Assembly: GCA_963691655.1 (NCBI GenBank)
Contig: OY829329.1
Location: forward strand, 62,676,852 to 62,740,851
Reading direction: 5' to 3'
DNA length: 64,000 nt
Source: Toxonevra muliebris
Taxonomy: Eukaryota > Arthropoda > Insecta > Diptera > Pallopteridae
The position numbers and the translations under genes were made by a program. Under the pieces are notes generated by a model. It saw only the letters and a program-made list of their open reading frames with translations, was not told the DNA's origin and did no database searches. Shown in pieces: positions 10,678-21,530 of this stretch (position 1 is the first letter of the stretch; each line of letters opens with the position of its first letter).

Positions 10678-11222
10678 AGACCAAATTGTTTGTGTATTTC
10701 GTATTACCTAATGCGGGGTGCTGTGTGTGTATTAGAATGCACAGCCTATGCCAAAGAGCTTTTACAAAAACAAATGTGCACCAAGTGCATAGGCCGTGGG
10801 TACTTCTGTTTTTTATTATATCATTGAACGGAGTCAGTTACTTTTTGGAGGCGATCAAAGCAAAACACTCCAAAGCCTAAATCACTTTAAAGAATTAGTC
10901 AGAAAAAGAAAGGTTTAAACGCTATTTAGTTCGGTTGATCAGCTATCTGAGGCTACTAAACACATTAAAAGCTTAATGAAACAGTCAAAAGTTGTGTAAG
11001 TCCGAGACATTTTGATGGAGTCTGAGAAACTCAGAGTTGATACGCAGCAATAAATGGCGGTCAGGTATTATTTTCAACAACCTTTAGATAACATCTGATA
11101 GCCTCTGACTATCTAAAAGAATTTAAAGAGAGAATTTTCATAAAGATGATAAAGTCAAGGACCATTGAAATGTACGATCTCATCTTAATTCCCCCGGCTT
11201 GAAATTTCTCCATAATTTCTGA
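10678..11222. other. Intergenic DNA without recognised features
   Basis: No element end or coding frame was recognised, apart from a possible stray unit of the 9 kb minisatellite near 10,977. Confidence 0.4.
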
Positions 11223-11224
11223 TA

Positions 11225-12526
11225 AAGCACGGTTCACGCCAAATTGGCACGCTTTGTTGTGGTCACCACGTCGCCCCTAGTCATAAGAACAACACATTTT
11301 TTACTGGATTTTGTTTACAATACCGTTACCGTTAGTTGATAAATTTTTCATATTAATTGATCGCAAGTTGGTGTTTGTGTGCACAATGCAAGCTGCAAAT
11401 AGAAAATTGATTGTGAACAAATTTATTGAAAATCCGTCGTGGTCTGGTTCAAAGATTGCGAAAGTGTTAAATATCTTCAAAAGAACGGTATGTAGAGTTA
11501 TAAAACGATATAAAGAAACTCTTAGTGTTGAAAGAGCTAAAAAAGTTGTGAACAAAACGGGAACCACTAACCTAAAATCAAAGGCAAAGATCTTAAGGTC
11601 CATCAAAAGCAATCACGGACTATCGGATAGCGATCGTGCCAAAAAATTTAATACCAGCAAAAGTACTGCTAGACGAATACGCATAAAAGCTGGGCTAAAG
11701 TGCTATTGTGCTATAAAATATCCAAATAGAAAAGACAAACAGAATTTGCTGGCCAAAAAACGTGCTCGTCTTCTTTATAATAATGTTTTGGCCAAATTCA
11801 ATGGATGCATTATTGTGGATGAGGAATCATACGTAAAATGTGATCTTAAACAGCTTCCAGGTCAAAAACTTTATATGGCAATGAATCGTGGTAATGTACC
11901 CTCAAAATTCAAGTACATAAAAATGGATAAATTTGCAAAGAAAGCAATGGTGTGGCAGGCTATTTGCAGCTGTGGTCTCAAATCCAGGGCATTTGTGACA
12001 TCCGCTTCTATGACGTCTGATATTTACATCAAAGAGTGCCTTTCAAAACGACTATTGCCATTCGTTCGTCACCATCATTCGCCAGTGAAGTTTTGGCCTG
12101 ATTTAGCCAGTTGCCACTACTCTAAGAAAACCATGGATTGGTATCAGACAAATAAAGTAGATGTAGTGCCCAAATATATGAATCCACCCAATTGCCCCCA
12201 GCTTCGACCGATCGAAAAATACTGGGCTATTACAAAATATAAGTTGGAGAAAAATGCAGGTATTATCAAAAATGTGAATTCAATGTTACTAAAATGGAAC
12301 CAAATAGCCGCAAAAGTATTCAGAGTGGATGTTCAAAGGTTGATGGGGTCCATTAAAAGGAATACCCAGAACTTTTTGCACAACAAAGAAATTTAAATCT
12401 TTTAGTATTATAGTATTAAAACACAATATTAAACTTATCATTTAATGCATTATTTGTTATTCTGAGTGTTCTGATTAAAAAGATACAGCAACTTTCCTGC
12501 GTGCCAATTTTGCGGGAACCGCGCTT
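11225..12526 (+). mobile_element. Tc1/mariner DD37E transposon, complete (1,302 bp)
   Basis: The element lies between TA dinucleotides (11223-11224 and 12527-12528). It has 28 bp terminal inverted repeats (11225-11252 and 12499-12526) that match at 25 of 28 positions, beginning AAGCACGGTTCACGCC on the left. It contains one uninterrupted transposase gene in the expected position. Confidence 0.9.
11386..12396 (+). CDS. DD37E Tc1/mariner transposase, intact frame (336 aa)
   Basis: The protein cuts and joins transposon ends at TA sites. Its N-terminal third carries two helix-turn-helix-like segments (IVNKFIENPSWSGSKIAKVL and LSDSDRAKKFNTSKSTARRI). The catalytic core has Asp in CIIVDEESYVKCD, Asp in FWPDLASCHYS and Glu in NCPQLRPIEKYWA. 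Exactly 37 residues separate the last two, and NPPNCPQ-RPIE is typical of the DD37E group described from mosquitoes. All three acidic residues are present (145, 239 and 277 when counted from this Met). The frame is open from 11311, but the upstream codons look non-conserved, so I start at the Met before QAANRKLIVNKF. Length fits the family. With both TIRs and the TA duplication this may be functional; expression is unknown. Confidence 0.85.
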   Translation: MQAANRKLIVNKFIENPSWSGSKIAKVLNIFKRTVCRVIKRYKETLSVERAKKVVNKTGTTNLKSKAKILRSIKSNHGLSDSDRAKKFNTSKSTARRIRIKAGLKCYCAIKYPNRKDKQNLLAKKRARLLYNNVLAKFNGCIIVDEESYVKCDLKQLPGQKLYMAMNRGNVPSKFKYIKMDKFAKKAMVWQAICSCGLKSRAFVTSASMTSDIYIKECLSKRLLPFVRHHHSPVKFWPDLASCHYSKKTMDWYQTNKVDVVPKYMNPPNCPQLRPIEKYWAITKYKLEKNAGIIKNVNSMLLKWNQIAAKVFRVDVQRLMGSIKRNTQNFLHNKEI

Positions 12527-13790
12527 TAATAGAAAGTTCAAGCATCAAAAAATGATGGTATATAAATGGCTAATGTAGCTAATAGGGTTCTGATGCTGAT
12601 CAAAGTTATATGAGTTATTGATGATACGGTACTTAAAAACAAAACAACAGTTTATGAACGTTTTACACACTATATTCCAAGTCTAATCCAACACAATAAA
12701 AAAAATGCATATCAGGAATTTCCAAAACATCCTCAAAATCTGAAATTTCGGCCATTTTCGAGTAACAAATAATCAACTACAGTATGTAACAAAATTGAGC
12801 AAATGACATGAAAAAAAGCTAAAAATGGCGTCAAATGAAATAGGAACAGCATAGTTAAGGCACCAATAAAAATTATCCGATTCCAAAAACAAAGCTGTGG
12901 AATTTGAAAAAATTGTTGGCCATTTCAGGACCCTTTTGGAACCTTAAGGATTTATTTTCGAAATATCGGTACTTTCGAGACTCTTTTTGAATCTGAAGAT
13001 ATTATCTGATTTCAAAAATTTGTTTCCACTTTTTTTCATCTGAATGTGTAGAAACTTAGGTTAGGTTGGAGTGGCAGCCTTCTGTTTGAAAGCACATTTA
13101 AGCACATAATTAGGCTCATTGTGGTACCACAGGCTCATGCGCGACTCCGCCATTTACGGAATGGAGAACCAAGAGGATTCCATAATGAATCTGGCTATGT
13201 CCTTAATATTTATGGATGATAGCTCGGACAGACTAGTGAAGAAAGGTGAACCCAGGAGTTTTAGTCTCCTCCTGGCCAGGGATGGAGATTCCCACATGAA
13301 ATGGAGGGCTGTTTCTTCCTCCTCTTCGGAGCCACAGCCCCGACAGAAGTCATTGAATGGCAGTCCTAGTCTGGCAGCATGTCTCCCCATTATACAGTGT
13401 CCCGTGAGCACCGAAGTCGTAATGCTGACGGAGTTTCGGCTAAGGTTGACTAACTGTCTAGTCCGTCTATTGTCCATAGTGGTTCATGTTAGCCTGATAA
13501 TATCACAAGTATGATCCGCTACCCAGGATCTTTTTGCTTCCTCAAGGTAGTTTTGCTTTATGGCTAATTTAATAGACGTAAGAGGGACACCAATGGTGCA
13601 GGAAGGTGATATATCTATAAGCTGCGAGCCCTGTTTTGCTAACTCATCGGCATTGCAGTTACCTGAAATATCCATATGTCCAGGCACCCAATATAAGTGG
13701 ACCTGCGAGTGAAGTTCGGCAGTCGAGAACAAGCTTTGATATAGTGAAAACACCGGCAAGGGACTTGATTGCTGCTTGGTTATCCGTGTA

Positions 13791-14933
13791 CACGGTGACA
13801 ATCGTAAAGTGACGCACACATTTCAGCAGTTATTTTCAAAAGGACGTACTTCCATTAAGTACAATTAAGTGTTAACATTGCTGAATATATAAGCATTCAT
13901 TTGAACCCCACCTCATTCAATATAACCTCCTTTAGCCTGCACACATGCCTTCAATCGATCCGGAAATCGTAGGACTGTTCGCCGCAGGACTTCCTGATCA
14001 ATTTCAGTCCAGGCTTTCTCTAATGAATTTGTCAGCGACTCCAGACTGTGGTGTTGAGATGCACAAGCCTTACTCACTAAAATACTCCAAATAGAGTAGT
14101 CCATTGGATTCAAGTCTGGGGAGTATGGTGGCCATTCTTGAGATGTTATGAATCCAGAAAAATTGTATTTTATCCATGTTTGCGTTAATTTTGCCATGTG
14201 GGAAAGTGCAGAATCTTGCTGGAACATTAGAGGGGTTCTGGCATTAGCGGAAACTCCAGCCCATACCATAACGGAAGTTGGCTTTTGAACTCGGCCAACA
14301 GTCCTATTTTGTTGCGATGATGATGTTAGCCACATTCGGTCATTTTGCGCATTGAAATGTTGTTCAACCATGAAAATTCTTTCATCTGTAAACAAGATAT
14401 TTTCAACATTTTTTAGCACGGAGGAGCGTAGCAACGCCTTGCATCTTTGCAGTCGCAAATCTTTCTTTTTTTGTGTCAGATCTTGAGCTTTTCGGAGCTT
14501 GTACGGCTTAAGATTAAGCTTTGATTTTGCAATGATTCGCACTGTTTCACGGTTTACTCCCACTTCCTTAGCGATTTTGCTCATTGAGCGCCTTGGATTT
14601 CGCTTGATTCGTTTACGAATTTTTTCTGTTAAACCAGTAGTGGTCTCTATCTCCAAAACCCCCAGTTTCATTATATCGAATAATAGCTCGGTCTACCGTA
14701 CGACTTGACAATTTGACGGCTACTATAATTTGCCAAATGAAATTTCATAATTTCACGACGAATATTTTCCTTATCCATTTTTATGGAAATTTCAAAATGT
14801 AATAACAAAAATTCAAATGAAATTAAAAGCAAAGCCAATGATGAATGAATTTGCTTTTTCAATTAAAGTAACGGTAAATGGCAAAGCTTGCTGCAGAGTA
14901 TTAAACTTGCGTAACTTTACAATTTTCACCTTG
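13791..14933 (-). mobile_element. Tc1/mariner DD37D element inserted in the LINE (1,143 bp)
   Basis: TA dinucleotides (13789-13790 and 14934-14935) flank inverted ends that begin CACGGTGACAATCGTAAAGT and, on the other side, CAAGGTGAAAATTGTAAAGT. Removing the element and one TA restores the LINE frame NICIYTDNQAAIK exactly, which confirms both boundaries. Confidence 0.88.
13913..14778 (-). pseudogene. DD37D (maT-like) transposase, frameshifted and internally deleted
   Basis: The coding sequence starts at the Met of MDKENIRREIMKFHLANYSS (14778). It changes frame near 14,675 and continues through a helix-turn-helix (RRSMSKIAKEVGVNRETVRI). The catalytic block NILFTDERIF, the block FQQDSALSHMAK and the block YSPDLNPMDYSIW follow, with 37 residues between the last two Asp. 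Only 56 residues separate the first two Asp. The family has roughly 90, and the text jumps from SANARTPL straight to MFQQDS, so about 35 codons are missing. The three Asp remain, but the core fold is broken. It ends at 13913 with QAKGGYIE. Confidence 0.82.
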
Positions 14934-15199
14934 TAGATGCAGATATTCGTATCGAATGAATCGTTGCGAATAAGCCACTTGGACGCTTGGTAGATAGCCA
15001 TTACTTCCGCCTGAAAGACGCTGCAAAGATCTGGAAGTCGGAAAGAGAGTCTGAGATCTAACTTACTAGAGAAGATGCCACAGGCGACGTAGAAACTTAA
15101 CTATGCTGATAATTTTTAATTTGACTCCATTTTTTGGTTATTTTTCATGTCCCAAAAATGTTTCTTCATTTGCTCAATTTTGTTGCATACTGTATAACT

Positions 15200-16980
15200 G
15201 AAAAGCCTGAGTAGATAAAACTGAGTAAATGAAATTTATTCGAATAACGAATAAAAATAACAGAAATAATAATTTTATTTTTAACTAATAAAGAGTTGAG
15301 TTCATTCATGAGTAAGAAATAATTGTAATTAAATTGCAAGGAAATTTTTTTAGAATATTAAAAATTATTTTTTTTTTTTCTATTTGTATTTGTGAATAAA
15401 AATTTCCATTGATTTTTTTTTTTTTTTTTTTTATATTCAAATAAATGTTTATTCAAGTTATAAATAAATATTTTTCTACATATGAGTATCCAATAATAAT
15501 AATATAGATTACAAAGAAAATATTTAATTGATTATTGTATTAAGGTTAGCAATAAATTAAACAAAAGAAACCTGAAAATTCTACATAACTGATAATCAAT
15601 TTCCAATTATTTCGATCCCATTTACATTACTATTATTATTATTTTTATTATTTATATATATTTTACTACCTACTTAAAAAGAATATTGCATTACACCAAC
15701 AAATAATAAAAACAAATAAAATAAAGAATCTTATGACAACACAACCGTACAATTTTTGTTTGTGCACGAATAAGTTATTAACTGAGTGCAGTTGCACCGA
15801 AAATGTACTTAAATTGTACTTGAATTGGTCAGCGGGTCACTCACATAATCAAAAACAACGGGGATTGAGGTCGATACAATGCACTCATATCCAATTACAT
15901 ATGGTCAGTTGGTGATAGTGAATGAATGCAAGCGTCAATGTCACAGTTGAGATTGCACAATTCACCTGCAAATATTTTTGCAAATGAAAATTAGAACGAC
16001 TAGTCCTCCCCGAGTATGAGTTCAATTGATTTAACCCTTTTCTAGACTAATTGGAGCAATTTACAATGTAACAATAACAACAAAATAAATTTAGGTCAAT
16101 ATGCAATTTTCTAATTTTCTAATACGTAATTACATGTTTTTTTTTTTTTTTATTGTGCGTATGTCAGTTTGATTGAGAAATTTGTACTAATGCACTCAAA
16201 AACACAAATACCTACCCCCAACACTCTGCATTGCATGCGGTTAATGTTTTACTTAACTTACTACTTCTTTTGTGGAATAAATGAATTTAATTTTACATCA
16301 ATTAAAACGGAAATTGTTTTGCACCTAAGCGTCAACCGTAGCGCTTCATTTGTCAATTTAATTGGCTTTATATTTTTTTTTTTTTTTTTTTGCATTTTCT
16401 GTGGCTTTGTTTTTATGTTTGTTGGCCGATAACGAAAGCAAATGTGATGTGTTTGTGTACTTAGTTCGTAGTTGGTATCCAAAGTTCAAAATCAGTCAAT
16501 GACATGCACAGTGAAATGATGAATATTATTTAATTGCGTTGCTGTTGTTGTTATTATTATTGAGCGGTACGTTTTTAGATATGTCTGGTTATAACTTTAT
16601 ACTTTTTATACAGTGAATTTAAAAAAAAAAAAATTTAATTGATCGCTAGGTCTCAGCGAATGACATCAATAAACGAGCTAGAGAGATGTCAGAACTACCG
16701 CTTTTATAATTACCCATAAATTAAAATTACAATAAGCAAAACAAAAATTTCTTCCCAAAAGATCAGCATATGCATATATAAAAGTGATTATACTAACTGA
16801 TTCACACTATGAGTCACTGACTCATTAACGCCATGCTGAAACTACTAAGCACAGAAACTTAAAATTTAAGCATCATATTCATTTTTTAAAGCAAATTCTC
16901 ATTTGGAAGTTTTTTAAAAGATCTCTAATGTAGGCATAAAAAATGTACGTATCAAAATTTGTAACTAACATAAATGAGGG
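15200..16980. other. AT-rich intergenic DNA without recognised features
   Basis: Long A and T runs occur at 15,369-15,380, 15,414-15,432, 16,138-16,152 and 16,374-16,391. Several short ATT/TTA triplet tracts are present. No element ends, domains or RNA genes were found. Confidence 0.4.
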
Positions 16981-17364
16981 TAATTCGGATCGATGTATAT
17001 AATTCGGATCAATTTTGTTTTGCCAATAACTTTTCTTCGGTACTTTTTAAAATTACGTCCTTTTTTCAAAACGAATTATTTCAAATTAATCAGTTGTGAG
17101 CGAAGAAACAAAGAGTGAGCGTATTTTCATACAAAACCTTAGCAAATAATATAAGAAACCCACAAATTTTATAACAATAATAACTTTTGTGCTGGTAAGT
17201 ATATTTATAAAATTTATATAGGGTTTTGTTCACTAAACATTCTGCAATAGTTTGGTAAAGAGAAGCACCATTTTAGAAAACATACTAAGAAAAAAATTTA
17301 CTTTTAAAATGGATCCGAATTAATTATGAGGTGTTTGCATAATTACAAAATTTAGAAAAACTAT

Positions 17365-18137
17365 TTAGTTTTTTTGACATTGACAGCTATTCTATCTCGA
17401 AGAGCGCCAAAAATACTATAAGAATTGATCTGTCAAATAATTTTCATAATTTTACAAAAGTGTTTTACTATAGCTGAAAATGTCGAATTTCGTGCCAACA
17501 AAACAACATTTGCGGGAAGTTGTAATTTGCTTCTTCCATTTAAAGAAAAACGCAACTGAAGCACATCGTTTACTCACTGAAGCTTATCCTGACTGTGCTA
17601 TAGACGTTAGAATGTGTCAGGTGGGTGTGGTATGCCTGTTTCAAAAGTGGTGATTTTGATGTTGAAGACAGGGAACGTTCAGGCGGCCCGAAAAAGTTCG
17701 AAGATGAAGAATTGAAGGCATTACTCGAAGAAGATTCATGTCAAACGCAACAAGAACTTGCAGAATCTTTAGGAGTTGATCAATCAACCATTTCTAAACG
17801 ATTAAAAGCATTGGGATTGATTCCAAAGCAAGAAAATTGGGTGCCGTACGAATTGAAGCCGAGAGACGTAGAACGACGATTTTTCACATGTGAACTGCTG
17901 ATTGAACGACAGAAAAGAAAAGGTTTTCTGCATCGTATTGTAAGTGGCGATGAAAAACGGATACGTTACGATACCCCAAGGCGTAGAAAATCATGGGGAC
18001 CGCCCGGACATGCATCAACATCAACGGCAAAGCCGAACATCCATGGATCCAAGCTCATGCTGTGTATTTGGTGTGATATGAACGGTGTCGTGTATTATGA
18101 GCTGTTGAAACCGAATGAAACGATCACTGGCGACCTA
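17365..18137 (+). pseudogene. Mariner copy A, 3'-truncated transposase
   Basis: The leader from about 17365 matches the leaders of the copies at 24.2 and 34.4 kb. The gene starts at ATG 17480 (MSNFVPTKQHLREV). It is thrown out of frame near 17,620 by a 4 bp duplication (CAGGTGGGTGTGG where the others have CAGGTGTGG). It continues through the helix-turn-helix (QTQQELAESLGVDQSTISKR), WVPYELKPRDVE and IVSGDEKRIRYD. This copy keeps the first catalytic Asp (codon at about 17947). The gene stops matching at 18137, just after NETITGD, where an unrelated repeat begins, so the second and third Asp are absent. It belongs to a DD34D mariner family with WVPYEL and YSPDIAP signatures. Confidence 0.8.
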
Positions 18138-18690
18138 CAGTTTACACTACTCAACACGAGTTTTTCGCCAATAAATCATGGTTTTAAGATATTTCCACTG
18201 GAAACCCGTGAATCATATAGAAATGACGTTTAGCAAATCGCTAGAAAATTATTATATAGAAGGAAAACTAATCAACAGATTAAAGCTTGTTAAAAATATT
18301 TTATTTTAATATAAAGGTTTCAATAAACATTATGTTCTACATGCATGGCCGGAAATATCTTCTAGAACTTCAATACTGTACTGCAATATTGTCATACATT
18401 GAAATATTGCAATATGGACTGAAATATTTTGAATAATTCTGCAGTAGCATTTTGAAATATATTATTGATTGCTGTAAAATATTGTAAAATGATCCACAAT
18501 TTTAAATATTGTATAGCAATATTTCAGTTTTTTAAATAAATATTTTCCAAAAGTATCGAGTATCCGATACTGACCCTTTTTTCCGATACCAAGTAAAATA
18601 CTTATGTTACAGCATCGAGTAAAAAAAGTACTTGAATCGAATGAAAAGTATCGAGTTTTTACTTGTATTTACTTGTATCGAATCATCACT
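18138..18690. repeat. Dispersed repeat, copy 1 (inverted relative to 21,531-22,112)
   Basis: This 553 bp stretch reappears in reverse complement at 21531-22112 with high similarity. One end is CCTACAGTTTACACTACTC, abutting mariner copy A. The other end is AATCATCACT at 18681-18690. It is rich in CGATAC and AAATATTGC motifs. No coding content was seen and the superfamily is unknown. Confidence 0.7.
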
Positions 18691-19152
18691 ACAAGTAAGT
18701 CTCCATATCAAATTTGATTAATTTAGTTCGATATGATATTCGAAGATATTGGATTTTCGCTAAAATGTCACGCCCACTTTAGAGATACGGTCGAATGTTA
18801 TAGCCCACAAATTGACATACACACAAATGCATCTCTACACCAAAATTCACTAAGATCGGACAAAAGGTATATGATTACATAAGGAAAATACATAGATTTG
18901 GACAAGAATTTGTATGTATGTGTGTGTATGTATTTACGTACAGATACATACATTTTTTTATAAATATATATTTTCCTTAAACACCAAATTTATCTTCTGC
19001 ATCTAAATAAACCTCAAATTAAAGATAATTTGCTATAAATTTTGCTGATCCGAACTACATACATCATCGATCCGAACTGCGTGCACACTCAATTTTTCGA
19101 TCCGAATTACATGCAATCCATTTTTTTCGAAGTCATGTTACTTAAGTAACTA
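18691..19152. other. Spacer with short tandem and GATCCGAA motifs
   Basis: Apart from a (GTAT)n-like tract near 18,914-18,945 and the GATCCGAA motifs listed separately, nothing was recognised. Confidence 0.4.
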
Positions 19153-19156
19153 TTAA

Positions 19157-19945
19157 CCCATTAACGCATGCAGGGTATGAATCAGATTATTCGGATAGTG
19201 ATTCCGACGAAAACATATTGATTCTGAATGCAGACAATTCAGGCTCCGATGATTCTGATTCTGATTGTGATTCGATATCTGATTCAGATTCTGAACATGA
19301 ATTCACAATACCAAATATTACTTATAAAAAAGCTTGTGCTACTTATTCTGAAAACTTAGATAAACTTGAAAAAAATCACGAATTCATTTGGATCGATGGC
19401 GAGAAGTCATATTCAAAAATTTTTCAAAAAATTTTCAGGTATTTTTGAAAAATTGGATTTTTTGAAATTTTCGAAAATCGAAAATTGTCTCCAAAAATTC
19501 TGAAAAAAATTTAAAGTGTTCTTTGACTAATTTTAAGACATTTTTGTTCCTACAATTTTTTTTCTAAAGTTTATAGTTTTTAAGAAAACGATAGATTAAG
19601 ATTTTTATAAATTTTTTTCATTCTCGCCGCCATTTTGAAAAAACGCGTATATGAAATTTTTGGAAAAAAATTTCTTTAAATGTTCGAGTGCCATGATCAC
19701 CTCTGATCATAGTAAAAAGTTGATACCTTTGCGGTATCACTGTGAAAAGAAATGTGAAAAAAAAAATTTTTAAAAAATTTTCACGTTTTTCACGATTCAA
19801 TCGACCATATTTTTTTTTCTCGATGTCTAATCGAGCTCAGATTCTGAAAGAGCATCAAATTTCACGTAGGAATAGAGGTATTGTATTATTTTATGGTCCG
19901 ATAACATAAGTTAGTAAAAATTCTGATCACCTCGGCGTTAATGAA
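19157..19945 (+). mobile_element. piggyBac-like non-autonomous element with acidic N-terminal coding remnant
   Basis: The element lies between TTAA sites (19153-19156 and 19946-19949). Its ends are CCCATTAACGC on the left and, reversed, TTCATTAACGC on the right. From 19178 a frame reads SDYSDSDSDEN and, further on, SDDSDSDCDSISDSDSE, KKACATYSENLDKLEKNHEF and IWIDGEKSYSK, then stops at 19446. The acidic Ser/Asp leader is typical of piggyBac transposase N termini. There is no start codon in frame and no catalytic domain, so this is an internally deleted derivative. Confidence 0.65.
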
Positions 19946-19949
19946 TTAA

Positions 19950-20960
19950 AAAAAAAGTTATGTTTTGTTTTTTTTTTTTTTGGTAGTTAGCAACTTTAAA
20001 AGATGAAGAAATATTCTATAATTTTGTATTAAAACATTTTTTTTTCATAAATCTGTAATCCTTATTTTTAGCGCTCAAAGTTTCTCTTGCAAAAATCGAT
20101 CTGAATTACCTACACTTACGTTATATATCTTAAGTACTACAGTAAGGAATTTTTTTACAGGGACGTAAATTTATAATAGTTTTGGATTTAAAGAAAACTT
20201 GAGAAAAATGTACATTATCGGTCAAATGGGCGTGGCATCTCTATACAAAAACACTCATAATTTCTTCAGAAAGGCAACAGTAACACACATTCGTGTCAGC
20301 TCTAAATCTTCTTCACTGCTTTCTTTAACTAAGAAAGAAGCAAGTTCTATGGTAAAGAAATATTAAAATCTCTATAAATTACTAACCAATGCTTCAAAAA
20401 ACTGTACTAAGCTATGCTAGATATTCACATTAAGGACAACTGCACTCAAAATTGTTTACTTGTTTTGTTTTATTTTTTGTTCCAGTTAGACTTTACCCTT
20501 GATGTAATTACCTAGATTTATACGTTCATTATACCTGTCATTTAAATATCTTGAAAAAGCTATTATATATTTATTTTTAAGCTGGTTTTAATGATAAGTT
20601 ATTTTTTTTTTTATTGTGAGATTTTTAATTTACATGTAACTTTCATTCAATAATTACGAACTTAAAATAACTTTAAGCTAGAAAATAAAAAAATTAGCTG
20701 CTTAAAATGAATGATATTTGTTAGAAAGACTAACTCTACAAATTATGCAGAACAAGGTCACTTGGTATCCACATATTTCGGAACTCGCCACAGTTCCTAA
20801 TCAATGACGTTAGTGATAGTCAACTTGGTTGTCTACTGAAGAAGTGGTAAACTGAATTGAAGGAGTGCATGACAGTGAAGTATGTGCTCTGGTTTAAAAC
20901 AACCCAGTCTTTCATAGAAACCAGCTATTAAGTTCAAGTTTTAAAACTTCTCATTTCCAT
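19950..20960. other. Intergenic DNA without recognised features
   Basis: AT-rich with poly(T) runs (19,968-19,981). No element ends or convincing coding frames were recognised. The last 200 bp may be decayed LINE sequence upstream of the RNase H remnant. Confidence 0.35.
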
Positions 20961-20974
20961 GCACCAGATTACTT

Positions 20975-21400
20975 ATGTTTATGTCTGAAATTATGATAGT
21001 TTACAAAAATTTCAAAAATCGTTTTGTGAAACGCAATCAAACCACTAGTTATATAGACTACTGTAGCGCCTTTGAATTAGAGATTTTTGCTATTATGAAG
21101 GCAGTGAAAAACATAAGCGACACCTTCCTCTGGGAAACTGTGATTTATATGGATAGTCAAGCTGCCTTGAAAGCGATTCGATCATAATTCGGTCATAAAA
21201 TAATGAGTAGTGCAAGATTGTCGTAACATTTTGAGCAGTACACATAAGACATTGTAGGGTTAGTCTACGTTAGCTTCCCCGACATAGTAATATCAAAGAG
21301 AACGAAATTGCAGACGAACTTGCCCGAACAAAGTCACCAATGCCTGTCAGTGAGGTAATAAACCGGTGTGCATAATTATGATCAAAGAAAACAACATATT
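20975..21400 (+). pseudogene. LINE RNase H domain remnant
   Basis: The + strand frame gives CSAFELEIFAIMKAVKNIS and VIYMDSQAALKAIRS (to 21187). These are the E and D motif regions of a LINE-encoded RNase H. Further right, in another frame, ENEIADELARTKSPMPVSEV (about 21290-21360) is the block that follows the PGH(x)NxxGNExAD motif. The domain removes RNA from the RNA-DNA hybrid during LINE copying. Stops and frameshifts make it inactive. It is related in type to, but oriented opposite from, the LINE at 13,059. Confidence 0.7.
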
Positions 21401-21530
21401 AACTCATTAAAAACGAGGGGGAACCAAAGATAGATAGATAAAGAAATTAACGTGAGAAAAAAATTGTTTTTGAATCTGGCTCAGGAACGGCTCAGCGACA
21501 AGGTGCCATCTAGCAACGCTAAGCATTACT

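Larger units (their letters stand above)
13059..15088 (-). mobile_element. 5'-truncated LINE (RNase H-bearing) inserted in the MITE
   Basis: It is flanked by an exact 11 bp duplication, GTAGAAACTTA (13048-13058 and 15089-15099). On the minus strand it starts inside the RNase H domain (CGIFSSKLDLRLSFRLPDLC, then FQAEVMAIYQASKWL) and continues, after the inserted element at 13791-14933, with YTDNQAAIKS. A frameshift leads to VHLYWVPGHMDISGNCNADE, then a zinc knuckle (FCRGCGSEEEEETALHFMWE) at 13154-13477. The 3' end is CCAACCTAACC-like at 13059-13075. Loss of all upstream sequence reflects incomplete reverse transcription. Confidence 0.88.
12780..15192. mobile_element. TA-flanked Tc1/mariner-type MITE, split by later insertions
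   Basis: TA|CAGTATGTAACAAAATTGAG at 12778 and its inverted partner at 15173-15194 (CAGTATGCAACAAAATTGAG on the other strand) define the ends. Similarity continues inward for about 90 bp (for example AACAGCATAGTTAAG near 12847 against ATCAGCATAGTTAAG reversed near 15108). Without the inserted LINE it would be about 370 bp, with no transposase. It is the oldest layer of a three-layer nest. Confidence 0.8.
16981..20110. repeat. Scattered motif ATTCGGATCGAT in opposed orientation
   Basis: Forward copies lie at 16983-16994 and 17001-17010 (AATTCGGATC). Reverse copies lie at 17311-17320, 19047-19056, 19068-19080, 19098-19110 and 20097-20110 (CGATCTGAATTACC). The opposed clusters resemble subterminal repeats of one larger element into which the mariner, the 553 bp repeat and the piggyBac-like element later fell. 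The outer ends were not established. Confidence 0.35.

Noticed and set aside
13119..13514. 131-codon + strand frame
   Set aside because: It is the antisense shadow of the LINE RNase H/zinc-knuckle region, which reads correctly on the minus strand.
15200..16980. Possible LTR retrotransposon or endogenous viral sequence in the gene-free stretches
   Set aside because: No long terminal repeats, primer-binding site, protease, integrase or envelope-like frames were seen here or elsewhere in the window.
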